Assembly: GCF_900095285.1 (NCBI RefSeq)
Contig: NZ_LT607734.1
Coordinates: 186,001-250,000, forward strand
DNA length: 64,000 nucleotides
From: Fusobacterium gastrosuis
GTDB taxonomy: Bacteria > Fusobacteriota > Fusobacteriia > Fusobacteriales > Fusobacteriaceae
Direction: 5' to 3'
The translations under genes and the position numbers were made by a program. This document shows positions 48,968 to 57,105 of this stretch, one piece after another (within the stretch, counting starts at the first letter, position 1; each line of letters starts with the position of its first letter). The notes under the pieces were generated by a model. The model made no database searches. It was not told the DNA's origin and worked only from the letters and a program-made list of their open reading frames with translations.

Positions 48968-50302
48968 TTATTTCACTTTATCCGTATAATTTGTAAATTT
49001 TGTAAAAGCTTCTAGGAAATTAAGTTTAACAGTACCTGTTGAACCGTTTCTTTGCTTTCCTATAATAAGCTCTGTTATTCCCTTATTTTCTGTTTCTGGA
49101 ATATAGTATTCTTCTCTATATAAAAATGCAACTATATCTGCATCTTGTTCTATTGCTCCTGACTCTCTCAAATCGGATAACATAGGTCTTTTATCAAGCC
49201 TTGACTCAACAGCTCTAGATAATTGTGAAAGTGCAATTATAGGTATATCAAGCTCTCTTGCTAAGCCTTTTAATGCCCTTGAGATATCAGAAATCTCCTG
49301 TTGCCTATTGTCACCATTTTTCCCTGTACCTTTTATAAGTTGAAGATAATCTATTACTATTAAATCTAGCTCTCCTCTACTTTTAAGCTTTCTAGCTAAA
49401 GATCTGATTTCTAAAACCGTTATATTAGGTAAATCTCCTATAAAAATTTTAGTATTAGCAAGTTTAGTTGTGGCTATACCTATTTTTTGCCAATCATCAT
49501 CATCTAAAAATCCATTTCTTATTTTTTGTAACGGCACTCCGGCTTCTATGGCTAAAAGTCTTTGATATAATTGAGAACTTGACATTTCTAAACTAAAAAA
49601 TAATACTGATTTATTTTCTATTTTGGAAACATTTAATAACAAATTCAAAGAAAATGCAGTTTTTCCCATCGCAGGTCTAGCTGCTAAAATAATCAAATCA
49701 GAATTATTAAGACCACTTGTCATTCTATCTAAATCTATAAATCCTGTACTTAAACCTACTGTTTTCCCCTTATTAGATGATACTTTTTCCAATCTTCTTA
49801 TCTCATCAAGTGTTGCCATTTTTATAGGTATAATTTCTTTTTTAGATACATTATTAGATAAGCTTAAAACTAATGCTTCAGCCTCATCAACTATATCTCC
49901 AGAAGCTCTGTCATCTTTATAAGCTATTTCAGTTATCTTGCTACCTATATTTCCCAATTTTCTTAAAATTGATTTTTCTTTTATTATTTCTGCATATTCT
50001 ATCAAGTTGTAGGAGCTGGTTATATCATCGGCTATTTCTAATAAAGCTTCTTCTACTGCACTTCCAGAAAATTGTTTCAATTTTCCACATATTTCATTTA
50101 CAAGTATTGGATCTATTGTTTTTCCTTCAGTAAATATTTGTACCATTGCTCTAAAAATTTCAGAATATTCTTTCTTATAAAAATCATCTTCTCGAACTAT
50201 TTCTATTATTTCTCCAAATATTTCTGTATTATAAAAAATTCCACCTAATAATGCTTTTTCAGCTTCAATGCTTGTAGGAATTTTTTTTAGACTTTCACTC
50301 AT
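48968..50302 (-). CDS. dnaB: Replicative DNA helicase DnaB
   Basis: 444 residues. The N-terminal domain starts IPTSIEAEKALLGGIF, and the RecA-like domain has Walker A AARPAMGKTAF (about residue 210), Walker B LDLIVIDYLQLI and the arginine-bearing KQRNGSTG. Full length. It is downstream of rplI with a 49-base gap, an order also typical of Firmicutes. Confidence 0.98.
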   Translation of the reverse strand: MSESLKKIPTSIEAEKALLGGIFYNTEIFGEIIEIVREDDFYKKEYSEIFRAMVQIFTEGKTIDPILVNEICGKLKQFSGSAVEEALLEIADDITSSYNLIEYAEIIKEKSILRKLGNIGSKITEIAYKDDRASGDIVDEAEALVLSLSNNVSKKEIIPIKMATLDEIRRLEKVSSNKGKTVGLSTGFIDLDRMTSGLNNSDLIILAARPAMGKTAFSLNLLLNVSKIENKSVLFFSLEMSSSQLYQRLLAIEAGVPLQKIRNGFLDDDDWQKIGIATTKLANTKIFIGDLPNITVLEIRSLARKLKSRGELDLIVIDYLQLIKGTGKNGDNRQQEISDISRALKGLARELDIPIIALSQLSRAVESRLDKRPMLSDLRESGAIEQDADIVAFLYREEYYIPETENKGITELIIGKQRNGSTGTVKLNFLEAFTKFTNYTDKVK

Positions 50303-50351
50303 TTTTATACTCCTTAAAATATTATAGTGTGTCTATTTTAAAATAATAAAT

Positions 50352-50801
50352 TTATTTTGCTAATACATTAACTTTTAAAGTTGCTTTTACATCTGTAAAT
50401 AATTTGACAGTTGCTTCATCTTGCCCCAAACCTTTTATGTTGGCTTCAATTTTTTTCTTATCTATATCCAAACCGAACTCTTCTTTAATAACTGCGGCAA
50501 TTTCTTTATTTGTTATAGCTCCAAACAATTTCCCATTTTCACCACATTTAGCATTTACAGTAAGCACTTTACTTTCTAAAATTTTCTTTATTTCTATTGA
50601 TTTTTGTCTATCTTCTTCATGCTTTTTTTCTTCTTTTTTTCTTTTATTTTCTATTTTTTTTAATTCTTCTTCGGTAGCAAGGACTCCTTTCTTATTTTTT
50701 ATTAAAAAATTGTGAGCATATCCATCAGATACTGTCACTATTTGTCCTTTTCTTCCTTGTCCTGCTACATCTTCTAGTAAAATTACTTGTATTTTTGCCA
50801 T
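50352..50801 (-). CDS. rplI: 50S ribosomal protein L9
   Basis: 149 residues. The N-domain has VILLEDVAGQGRKGQIVTVSDGYAHNFLI, then the long helix (KKIENKRKKEEKKHEEDRQKS) and the C-domain SVL-type GKLFGAITNKEI. All three parts are intact. GGAGG precedes the ATG. It lies between the DUF2232 protein and dnaB. Confidence 0.98.
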   Translation of the reverse strand: MAKIQVILLEDVAGQGRKGQIVTVSDGYAHNFLIKNKKGVLATEEELKKIENKRKKEEKKHEEDRQKSIEIKKILESKVLTVNAKCGENGKLFGAITNKEIAAVIKEEFGLDIDKKKIEANIKGLGQDEATVKLFTDVKATLKVNVLAK

Positions 50802-50824
50802 CTTTATACCTCCATGTTTTTTCT

Positions 50825-51646
50825 TTATATTTTTATGTTTTCTACTTCCACTATATCAAAACTTGCTAAAGCTCCTATAATAAATACAGGTAGCGGATAG
50901 AAAATCCCCATTGCTATACTTATACTATGTTTTAAAACATTAAATTTTACTCCTATTTTCCCACACAATTGATACAAAGCTTTTATTCCATACCAAGTGT
51001 ATATGTATCTCGTAATCATAATTATATTGTCTTCTAAATATAAGTTAAAACTTATTCCTATAAGTCTATTGACTATGATTATAGTCATAAATGGTAACAA
51101 CCAATAGCAAGAAATTTTCCATTGTTCATATGTATTAGGAGCTAAAGCTAAAAATAAAAATATGTTTCCCATAAATAAATATGAAAATATTGATGATATC
51201 ATATTTTCCTTTAAATAAACAAAAGAATTATATATATCCTGAATGTCTAAATTAAAATTTTTGCTGCTTAACAAAATTGCTTCTTCTATGGTTTTTTGCA
51301 GATATACTCTATTACTATATACCAAAAAGAATATAACTATCGTAGATATTAAAGACATTATGACTATTCTATCATAAGTTTTGATTTTGAAATATCTTTG
51401 TGTCACATAAAATAAAAATTCCGTTAAAAATGGATAAACTAGATATACAAAAAGTATTTTTACATTCAATATATAAAGTATTAATGCTACTGCTATATTT
51501 ATCAGCAATCTATATCTATTCCCAAAGATATTAACTTTTTTTATTTTGTAGCTTGGTACAAGATATCCAAAAATTGGCATACATACTGAAAGTACAAAAT
51601 ATACCAATATTGTTAATACGGATATCACTGGTGTTAAAATTGTCAT
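50825..51646 (-). CDS. DUF2232 (YybS-like) membrane protein
   Basis: 273 residues with about seven or eight membrane spans spread over the whole length. The family is placed by context and topology: in Firmicutes YybS (DUF2232) sits upstream of gdpP-rplI-dnaB. The gdpP gene is absent here. Sequence matches are weak (NIFLFLALAPNTYEQWK), so the assignment is moderate. No function is known. It ends 24 bases before rplI. Confidence 0.6.
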   Translation of the reverse strand: MTILTPVISVLTILVYFVLSVCMPIFGYLVPSYKIKKVNIFGNRYRLLINIAVALILYILNVKILFVYLVYPFLTEFLFYVTQRYFKIKTYDRIVIMSLISTIVIFFLVYSNRVYLQKTIEEAILLSSKNFNLDIQDIYNSFVYLKENMISSIFSYLFMGNIFLFLALAPNTYEQWKISCYWLLPFMTIIIVNRLIGISFNLYLEDNIIMITRYIYTWYGIKALYQLCGKIGVKFNVLKHSISIAMGIFYPLPVFIIGALASFDIVEVENIKI

Positions 51647-51733
51647 TTTTTCTCCTCTTTTTTATTTTTTAATTCCAACCAATTTTATAAGTGAAAACTT
51701 TATATATATTAAAACATTTAAAGTTATAGTTTT

Positions 51734-53218
51734 TTAGAAACTTGCATCTCCACCAAAAAAGTCTATAACTTTTTTACTAAATTCAGAATTATTAGTTCCT
51801 TGATTTAATTTCTGACCTGTTAAAACATATTTAATTATTAGATTATTTTCTTTGAAAAATTCTCTAGTTGTGGTTACAAAAACTTCATTGTATTCATTTG
51901 TTTCTATTTGATCTTTTGCAAAGCTATGAGCTTCTTCACAGCCGATAGTCAATGTATTTCCGACTAAAGAAACTGGTTTTAGATGCATAAGAAATATCCT
52001 AAACGAAGTTTTTCTTTTACTCAATTCCACCATCAAATTCTTCCAATTATTTTTCACTTCATCTATTGTTAGATTTGAAGATAAAATAGATTCTACACTT
52101 TCTTGAACCATTTTTATACTTTGACTATCTGTTATATTGTAATTTTTTGGCGATTCCACATCACATACTATTTTTGTTATATTTGGTTCTTTATTTATAT
52201 TCATAGCATTTAATATATCTGCCACTATTACATAGCCAACTAATTTTTTATCATCTTCAAACTTAAATTTTCCTATAACATCATAGATTATAGAAATTAT
52301 CTTAAATCCTAATTCCGCTTCTATTTCTTTCTTTAACATGGAATTTTTTATATATTTTGCTAAATCTTTAAAAAACAATTCTAAATCAAAAGACTCTGCT
52401 GATAAATTTTCTAATTCATTTATTATTTCATATTCATTCATTTTTAATAATTTATCTAAGAAAATTTTTATTCTTTCACTAGGTGTAATTCCTAAAGTTT
52501 CTTCAGCTATTTTTAAATCTATTTTCTTTTCATTTGTACTTATAATTAATCTTTCTAAAATTGAAATTGAATCTCTCATACTTCCAGATGAATTTTCATG
52601 AATAATAGGAAATACTTCATCTGTCATCTCTAGCCCTTCTTCTTTAAGAATAAATCTTAATCTTGCTGTCATCTCATTCAAATCTAGGCTTTTGAAATCA
52701 TATCTTTGACAACGAGATATAATTGTCGGTAAAATTTTATCCAGTTCTGTGGTTGCAAGTATAAAAATCACATGTGCTGGTGGTTCTTCTAAAGTCTTCA
52801 AAAGTGCATTAAACGCTTCTTTTGTGAGCATGTGGGCTTCGTCTATTATATATACTTTTTTTAAGCCTTCCACAGGTTGATAATTGATTTTTTCCTTTAA
52901 TGCTCTTATCTCATCTATACTTCTATTAGAGGCTGCATCTATTTCTATTAAATCAGAAAATCTCCCCTCATTTATTGAAATACAATTTTGACATTCATTA
53001 CAAGGTTCTCCATTTTCATGTAAATTTAAACAATTTACTCCCTTTGCTATCAACCTTGCTGTTGTTGTCTTCCCTGTTCCTCTTGGTCCAGAAAATAGGT
53101 AAGCATGAGATATTGACTTATTTTTTAAAGACAACTTAAGACTCTTTACTATCTCATTTTCTCCACTTATTTCTGAAAAATTTGATGGTCTATATTTTCT
53201 ATAAAGTGTAATATGCAT
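51734..53218 (-). CDS. dnaX: DNA polymerase III subunit gamma/tau
   Basis: Clamp-loader ATPase. Walker A GPRGTGKTT (about 44-52), four zinc cysteines in CLNLHENGEPCNECQNC, Walker B IIDEAHML, and sensor ATTELDKILPTIISRCQRYDF. The C-terminal region (to residue 494) is the shorter tau type. No slippery A-A-A-A-A-A-G site was noticed in the part examined. Its start is three bases after the stop of the NtrC-like gene, so the two are co-transcribed. Confidence 0.97.
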   Translation of the reverse strand: MHITLYRKYRPSNFSEISGENEIVKSLKLSLKNKSISHAYLFSGPRGTGKTTTARLIAKGVNCLNLHENGEPCNECQNCISINEGRFSDLIEIDAASNRSIDEIRALKEKINYQPVEGLKKVYIIDEAHMLTKEAFNALLKTLEEPPAHVIFILATTELDKILPTIISRCQRYDFKSLDLNEMTARLRFILKEEGLEMTDEVFPIIHENSSGSMRDSISILERLIISTNEKKIDLKIAEETLGITPSERIKIFLDKLLKMNEYEIINELENLSAESFDLELFFKDLAKYIKNSMLKKEIEAELGFKIISIIYDVIGKFKFEDDKKLVGYVIVADILNAMNINKEPNITKIVCDVESPKNYNITDSQSIKMVQESVESILSSNLTIDEVKNNWKNLMVELSKRKTSFRIFLMHLKPVSLVGNTLTIGCEEAHSFAKDQIETNEYNEVFVTTTREFFKENNLIIKYVLTGQKLNQGTNNSEFSKKVIDFFGGDASF

Positions 53219-53221
53219 ATT

Positions 53222-54616
53222 TTACTCCAAATCATAATTATTCATCTTTGTTCTAAGAGTGTTTCTCGTTATTCCTAAAATTTCAGCAGTTTCTACTTTT
53301 TTACCATTCGTCATCTCTAAAACTTGTTTAATAAGTTCTTTTTCTATTTTTGATATAATTTCAAAGTAATAATCTCCTTTTTTCTTGTTAGATTTTAATT
53401 GAAAAATCTCATTTCTTATCAAATGTTCAAGGGAAATATTTTCTTCTTTATCTTTGAAACCTAGTATTTTTTCTCCCATTACATTAGGAGGCAAATCTTC
53501 TATTAATATACTTCCGCCTCTACACATTGCCACAGCAGATTTAATAGCGTTTTTTAATTCATTTACATTACCAGGCCAATCATATCTCATAATTTTTTTC
53601 AAAGCTGCTTTACTGATTCCTTTTACATTCTTATTAAGCAACATGTTACATTCAGTAATATAGTAATCTATTATAAAAGGAATATCATCTTTTCTATCTC
53701 TTAAATTAGGTATATTTATTTCCAAGACTTTTAATTTTCTGTATAGTTCATCAATAAATAAACCTTTATTTATTAAATCTTCTAAATTTACACTTGTACT
53801 TGCAATAATTCTTACAAAGGCATTGATAGGTTCTGCTCCACCTAATCTAAAAAATTTATTTTCTTCCAACAAGAATAAAATCTTTGACTGCATATCTAAA
53901 CTTAAAGCTTCTATGTTTGCTAAATGAAGTATACCACCTTCAGCTTTTTCTAACTCTCCAAATTGACTGAAAACAGCCCCTTCAAAAGAACCTTTTTCAT
54001 AGCCAAAAAGCTTCCTTTCAAGTAAACCTGATCTATACGAATTACAGTTGACACTAATAAGAGGTTTATCATGTGATGAACTGAATTGATGTATTGCTGA
54101 TGCAACACTTGTCTTTCCTGTCCCTCTTTCTCCTGTCACTAAAACAGGTACACTGTTATTTGCAACTTTACCTATAATTTTATATAAATTGATCATAGCT
54201 TTTGTTCTTCCAATAAGTTTTTGACCGGTACTTTTAGTTTTATCAACTCTCTCTGCCATAACCTTGTAATCTTTGAATGACTTTTCAACAATTTTAACTA
54301 TATTTTCAGGATTTTCTGGTTTTAATATGTAATCATATGCCCCTGCTTTTATACTTCCTGCTATAATTTTCAAATTTGATGTTTCTCCCAATACTATAAC
54401 AACTACTCTTTTTTGAAATTCAATTATCTTTGATATTAAATTTATTAAAACATCTTCTTTCGAATTTTTTTCATCCACTAACACAACTTCGTATTTTTTA
54501 GATTTTATTGCATCCATAAAATCTACAACATTATCGACAAAAGTAAGTTCATTTTCAAAATTATTTTCAAATTCAAGTTTTAATTCATTATCCAATCTAA
54601 GACCTAGCAATAACAT
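53222..54616 (-). CDS. NtrC-like response regulator with degenerate ATPase motifs
   Basis: 464 residues. The receiver domain has Asp48 (LVDEK), Thr79 and Lys99. The AAA+ domain keeps Walker A TGERGTGKT (161-169), but the sigma-54 contact loop GAFTGA reads GSFEGA (209-214) and Walker B, usually LFLDEI, reads LHLANI (231-236). A Fis-type helix-turn-helix ends the protein (VETAEILGITRNTLRTKM). Such changes argue against a normal sigma-54 activator; a different mode of action is likely. It lies between tonB and dnaX. Confidence 0.8.
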   Translation of the reverse strand: MLLLGLRLDNELKLEFENNFENELTFVDNVVDFMDAIKSKKYEVVLVDEKNSKEDVLINLISKIIEFQKRVVVIVLGETSNLKIIAGSIKAGAYDYILKPENPENIVKIVEKSFKDYKVMAERVDKTKSTGQKLIGRTKAMINLYKIIGKVANNSVPVLVTGERGTGKTSVASAIHQFSSSHDKPLISVNCNSYRSGLLERKLFGYEKGSFEGAVFSQFGELEKAEGGILHLANIEALSLDMQSKILFLLEENKFFRLGGAEPINAFVRIIASTSVNLEDLINKGLFIDELYRKLKVLEINIPNLRDRKDDIPFIIDYYITECNMLLNKNVKGISKAALKKIMRYDWPGNVNELKNAIKSAVAMCRGGSILIEDLPPNVMGEKILGFKDKEENISLEHLIRNEIFQLKSNKKKGDYYFEIISKIEKELIKQVLEMTNGKKVETAEILGITRNTLRTKMNNYDLE

Positions 54617-54641
54617 AGTTTACTCCTTATTCTTAATTATT

Positions 54642-55538
54642 TTATTTAAAATCAAATTTATAATTCAACACAAAAATTCCTGCTACTATCTTATTGTTCT
54701 TCTTCACTTTTAAATTCCAACTCCCAATAACCTTTTCCACAGCCGTATCAATATCTGGTACTCCACTTCCCTTTTCTATATTATATGAAAGCACTGTTCC
54801 TGTTTGATCAACCTTTACTTTTATTAACATTGTTCCTGTCTTCCCTTGAACTTTAGCAGTATCAGGAAAACTAGGATTTTTATTAGTATTAGCCCATATT
54901 ATCGCTGCTCCATCAGTTGAAGTCCCATTTATGCTACCTGCAACTAAACCATTAGAATCGCCGCTTATAGTCAGAGTTCTATCCACATATTCAAAATCTC
55001 CATTAGTTGGGCTAAAGCCTCCATCTGGATTTCCTACTAAATTTTTAGAACTAGGTTTAGATTCAGATATTGATTTTTTTAAATCTTTTAATGAAGGTTT
55101 CTCTTTCTTCGCATCTTGCTTTGTTTCCTTTTGTTCTATTTCTTTTGTCTTTGTTTCTGCTACAGTTTTTGCATTAGGATCTTCTTTTACAATCACTTTT
55201 TCATCTATTTTAGGCTTAGGTTCTTCCTTTTTTACTTCTTTGGTTACTTCAGTAGTTTCTATTTTTTCTTTTACTTCTTTTTCGGTTTTCTGTTCTAACT
55301 CTTCAACCTTTTTTTCAACTTTTGGTTCAATGGATTTTGCATTTAGATTTTCTTTAAAGGCATCTCTATTTTGTTCTGCTTTGAATTTTGTTTGAGCATT
55401 ACTATCCAAAGATACTAGCCCAATTTTTATCTCTTGTGGTTTATCCAAATTTATAAAAGATTTATACGACAAAAGAAATAATATAGCTATATTTATGGCT
55501 ATGGATAGAACCCATGAAACTATATCTACTTTTTTCAT
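54642..55538 (-). CDS. tonB: TonB-type energy transducer
   Basis: 298 residues. One N-terminal span (about 8-25), a long Lys-Glu-rich linker in place of the usual Pro-Lys region, and a C-terminal TonB domain (about 210-298) with the pattern PSFPDTAKVQGKTGTMLIKV and the strand SGSGVPDID. It couples the ExbBD proton channel to outer-membrane receptors. No TonB-dependent receptor gene lies nearby. It follows exbD by 10 bases. Confidence 0.87.
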   Translation of the reverse strand: MKKVDIVSWVLSIAINIAILFLLSYKSFINLDKPQEIKIGLVSLDSNAQTKFKAEQNRDAFKENLNAKSIEPKVEKKVEELEQKTEKEVKEKIETTEVTKEVKKEEPKPKIDEKVIVKEDPNAKTVAETKTKEIEQKETKQDAKKEKPSLKDLKKSISESKPSSKNLVGNPDGGFSPTNGDFEYVDRTLTISGDSNGLVAGSINGTSTDGAAIIWANTNKNPSFPDTAKVQGKTGTMLIKVKVDQTGTVLSYNIEKGSGVPDIDTAVEKVIGSWNLKVKKNNKIVAGIFVLNYKFDFK

Positions 55539-55548
55539 CCATCATCAC

Positions 55549-55986
55549 CTATCTTTTTATTACTGTATCAATATTTATTGCTTCAGCTCCAGATTCTTTG
55601 ACAAGCCCCATTATTCCAACTACATAACCATAATCTATTGTTTTGTCTGCTGAGATAATAACTGATTTATCTTCTGATTCTTTTATTTTATCAGATAGAA
55701 TTGCTACAAAGTTTTTTTCTTCTATTTTTTCCTGATTAACTTTTGAATTTATATTATATTTCAAAAATATATTTTTATCTTTATCTATAAAAATTTGCAC
55801 TTCTTTAACTGCTTTAACTGTTTTTTGTACAGTTGTTTTAGGTAATTCTATTTTAAAAGCTGTACTTTCATCAAAAGAAGTAGCTAGCATAAAGAAAATA
55901 AGTAGGAGAAATACCACATCTATAAGTGGTGTCATTTCAAGTATTAAACTTCCACCACTTCTTCTTTTTATTCTTTCTAATTTCAT
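55549..55986 (-). CDS. exbD: ExbD-type biopolymer transport protein
   Basis: 145 residues, one N-terminal span with the key aspartate in MTPLIDVVFLLLIFFM (Asp of the proton path) and a periplasmic domain ending SGAEAINIDTVIKR. It works with ExbB and TonB. It starts eight bases after the restored exbB stop. Confidence 0.93.
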   Translation of the reverse strand: MKLERIKRRSGGSLILEMTPLIDVVFLLLIFFMLATSFDESTAFKIELPKTTVQKTVKAVKEVQIFIDKDKNIFLKYNINSKVNQEKIEEKNFVAILSDKIKESEDKSVIISADKTIDYGYVVGIMGLVKESGAEAINIDTVIKR

Positions 55987-56050
55987 GATATCACCTAATC
56001 TCTAAAACAATTTAGCATTTCTGTTGAAGTTTTTTCTATATCACTTATAA

Positions 56051-56605
56051 TTATATCAATTTTTTATTAAAATAGTTATATAATATCATACAAGGTATAG
56101 CAACGATTAATCCACCTGCTGTAGTATAAAGGGCTTCCGATATTCCTAAAGCCAATATTCCTGCATCTCCAGTTCCATGAACAGAAATAGATTGGAATGC
56201 TTTTATCATACCTGTTACTGTCCCTAAAAGTCCTAAAAGTGGACTTGTATGAGCTGCCATTGAAATAAGCCACATGTTTCTTTCAAGATATTTTATTTGC
56301 TCAATTGCTTTTTCTTTTCCCTTTTCTTCCAATGAAGATAAACTTTCTTTATTTTCTTTATATCCATAAACTAAAATTTCTTTTAATACAGTGGATGTTG
56401 AAGATTTATTATTATTTAAAAATACTATAGCTTCTTTTATATCTCCTTTTCCTAATAAGTGCTTAACCTCTGTTGGCAATTTTGAATAATTATTTCTTTC
56501 TTTTAATGCAAAATAGAAAAATCTTTCTATTGCTGCATAAAGTCCTATCATACCAAAAAAAAGTATAACATACATTAAAATTCCGCCTGCTTTTAAAATG
56601 TGCAT
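56051..56605 (-). CDS. exbB: ExbB proton channel, probably frameshifted at the last 20 codons
   Basis: MotA/TolQ/ExbB family. The first frame gives 184 residues with three spans, LGTVTGMIKAFQSI and the TTAGGLIVAIPCMI segment. It ends at NYFNKKLI after an A6 tract. The adjacent frame continues as KIDIIISDIEKTSTEML and ends at 55995-55997, which is the usual ExbB tail. One missing A explains the change: the full span 55995-56605 is one short of a multiple of three. The channel core is intact, so partial function may remain. Confidence 0.87.
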   Translation of the reverse strand: MHILKAGGILMYVILFFGMIGLYAAIERFFYFALKERNNYSKLPTEVKHLLGKGDIKEAIVFLNNNKSSTSTVLKEILVYGYKENKESLSSLEEKGKEKAIEQIKYLERNMWLISMAAHTSPLLGLLGTVTGMIKAFQSISVHGTGDAGILALGISEALYTTAGGLIVAIPCMILYNYFNKKLI

Positions 56606-56736
56606 TTTATTTTCTCCTCACTACTTTGATAAAACATATCTGTCCTTATATTGTTCCTATGAAAAATAGACTCTATGCATTATCCATACTTTATATTTTT
56701 TATTTATATTAAATAATCTTTGTGTATATATCCGTT

Positions 56737-57093
56737 TTATTCTCCTGTAAAGAAATCTATAATTTTTCTAAAAAATGATTTTTTTTCAACACCTTGTGAT
56801 AGTTCTTGCTCTAAAACTACCTGTGTTGTTTGTTCAGTTTTAACTTTTACCTTATCTTCACCTTCTTTAAAGCCTTCTCCAGTTATTTCAACTGATGAAG
56901 ACTCAAGATTTTGATTCTTTAACAGTAATTCTTCCGTATCAATTTCTTTAACATCAAGTTGCTGTTTATTTGTAGCTGTTACCTCTTTTGTTATGACAGT
57001 ATCTGCATTCTCATTAATCTTAGTTTCAGCTTCACTGGCACCAGCATAAAGACCTAAGGTAAATAAAATAAATAATATTGATATTTTTTTCAT
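56737..57093 (-). CDS. Small secreted protein between the TPR gene and exbB
   Basis: 118 residues. A signal peptide (MKKISILFILFTLGLYAGASEA) is followed by an acidic, Thr/Gln-rich region and a C-terminal FFRKIIDFFTGE amphipathic end. No family was recognised. GGAGG precedes the ATG, 12 bases from the TPR gene's stop, so it is part of the same transcript. It may be an accessory of the TonB system; this is inference from location. Confidence 0.6.
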   Translation of the reverse strand: MKKISILFILFTLGLYAGASEAETKINENADTVITKEVTATNKQQLDVKEIDTEELLLKNQNLESSSVEITGEGFKEGEDKVKVKTEQTTQVVLEQELSQGVEKKSFFRKIIDFFTGE

Positions 57094-57105
57094 AATTCCT
57101 CCATC

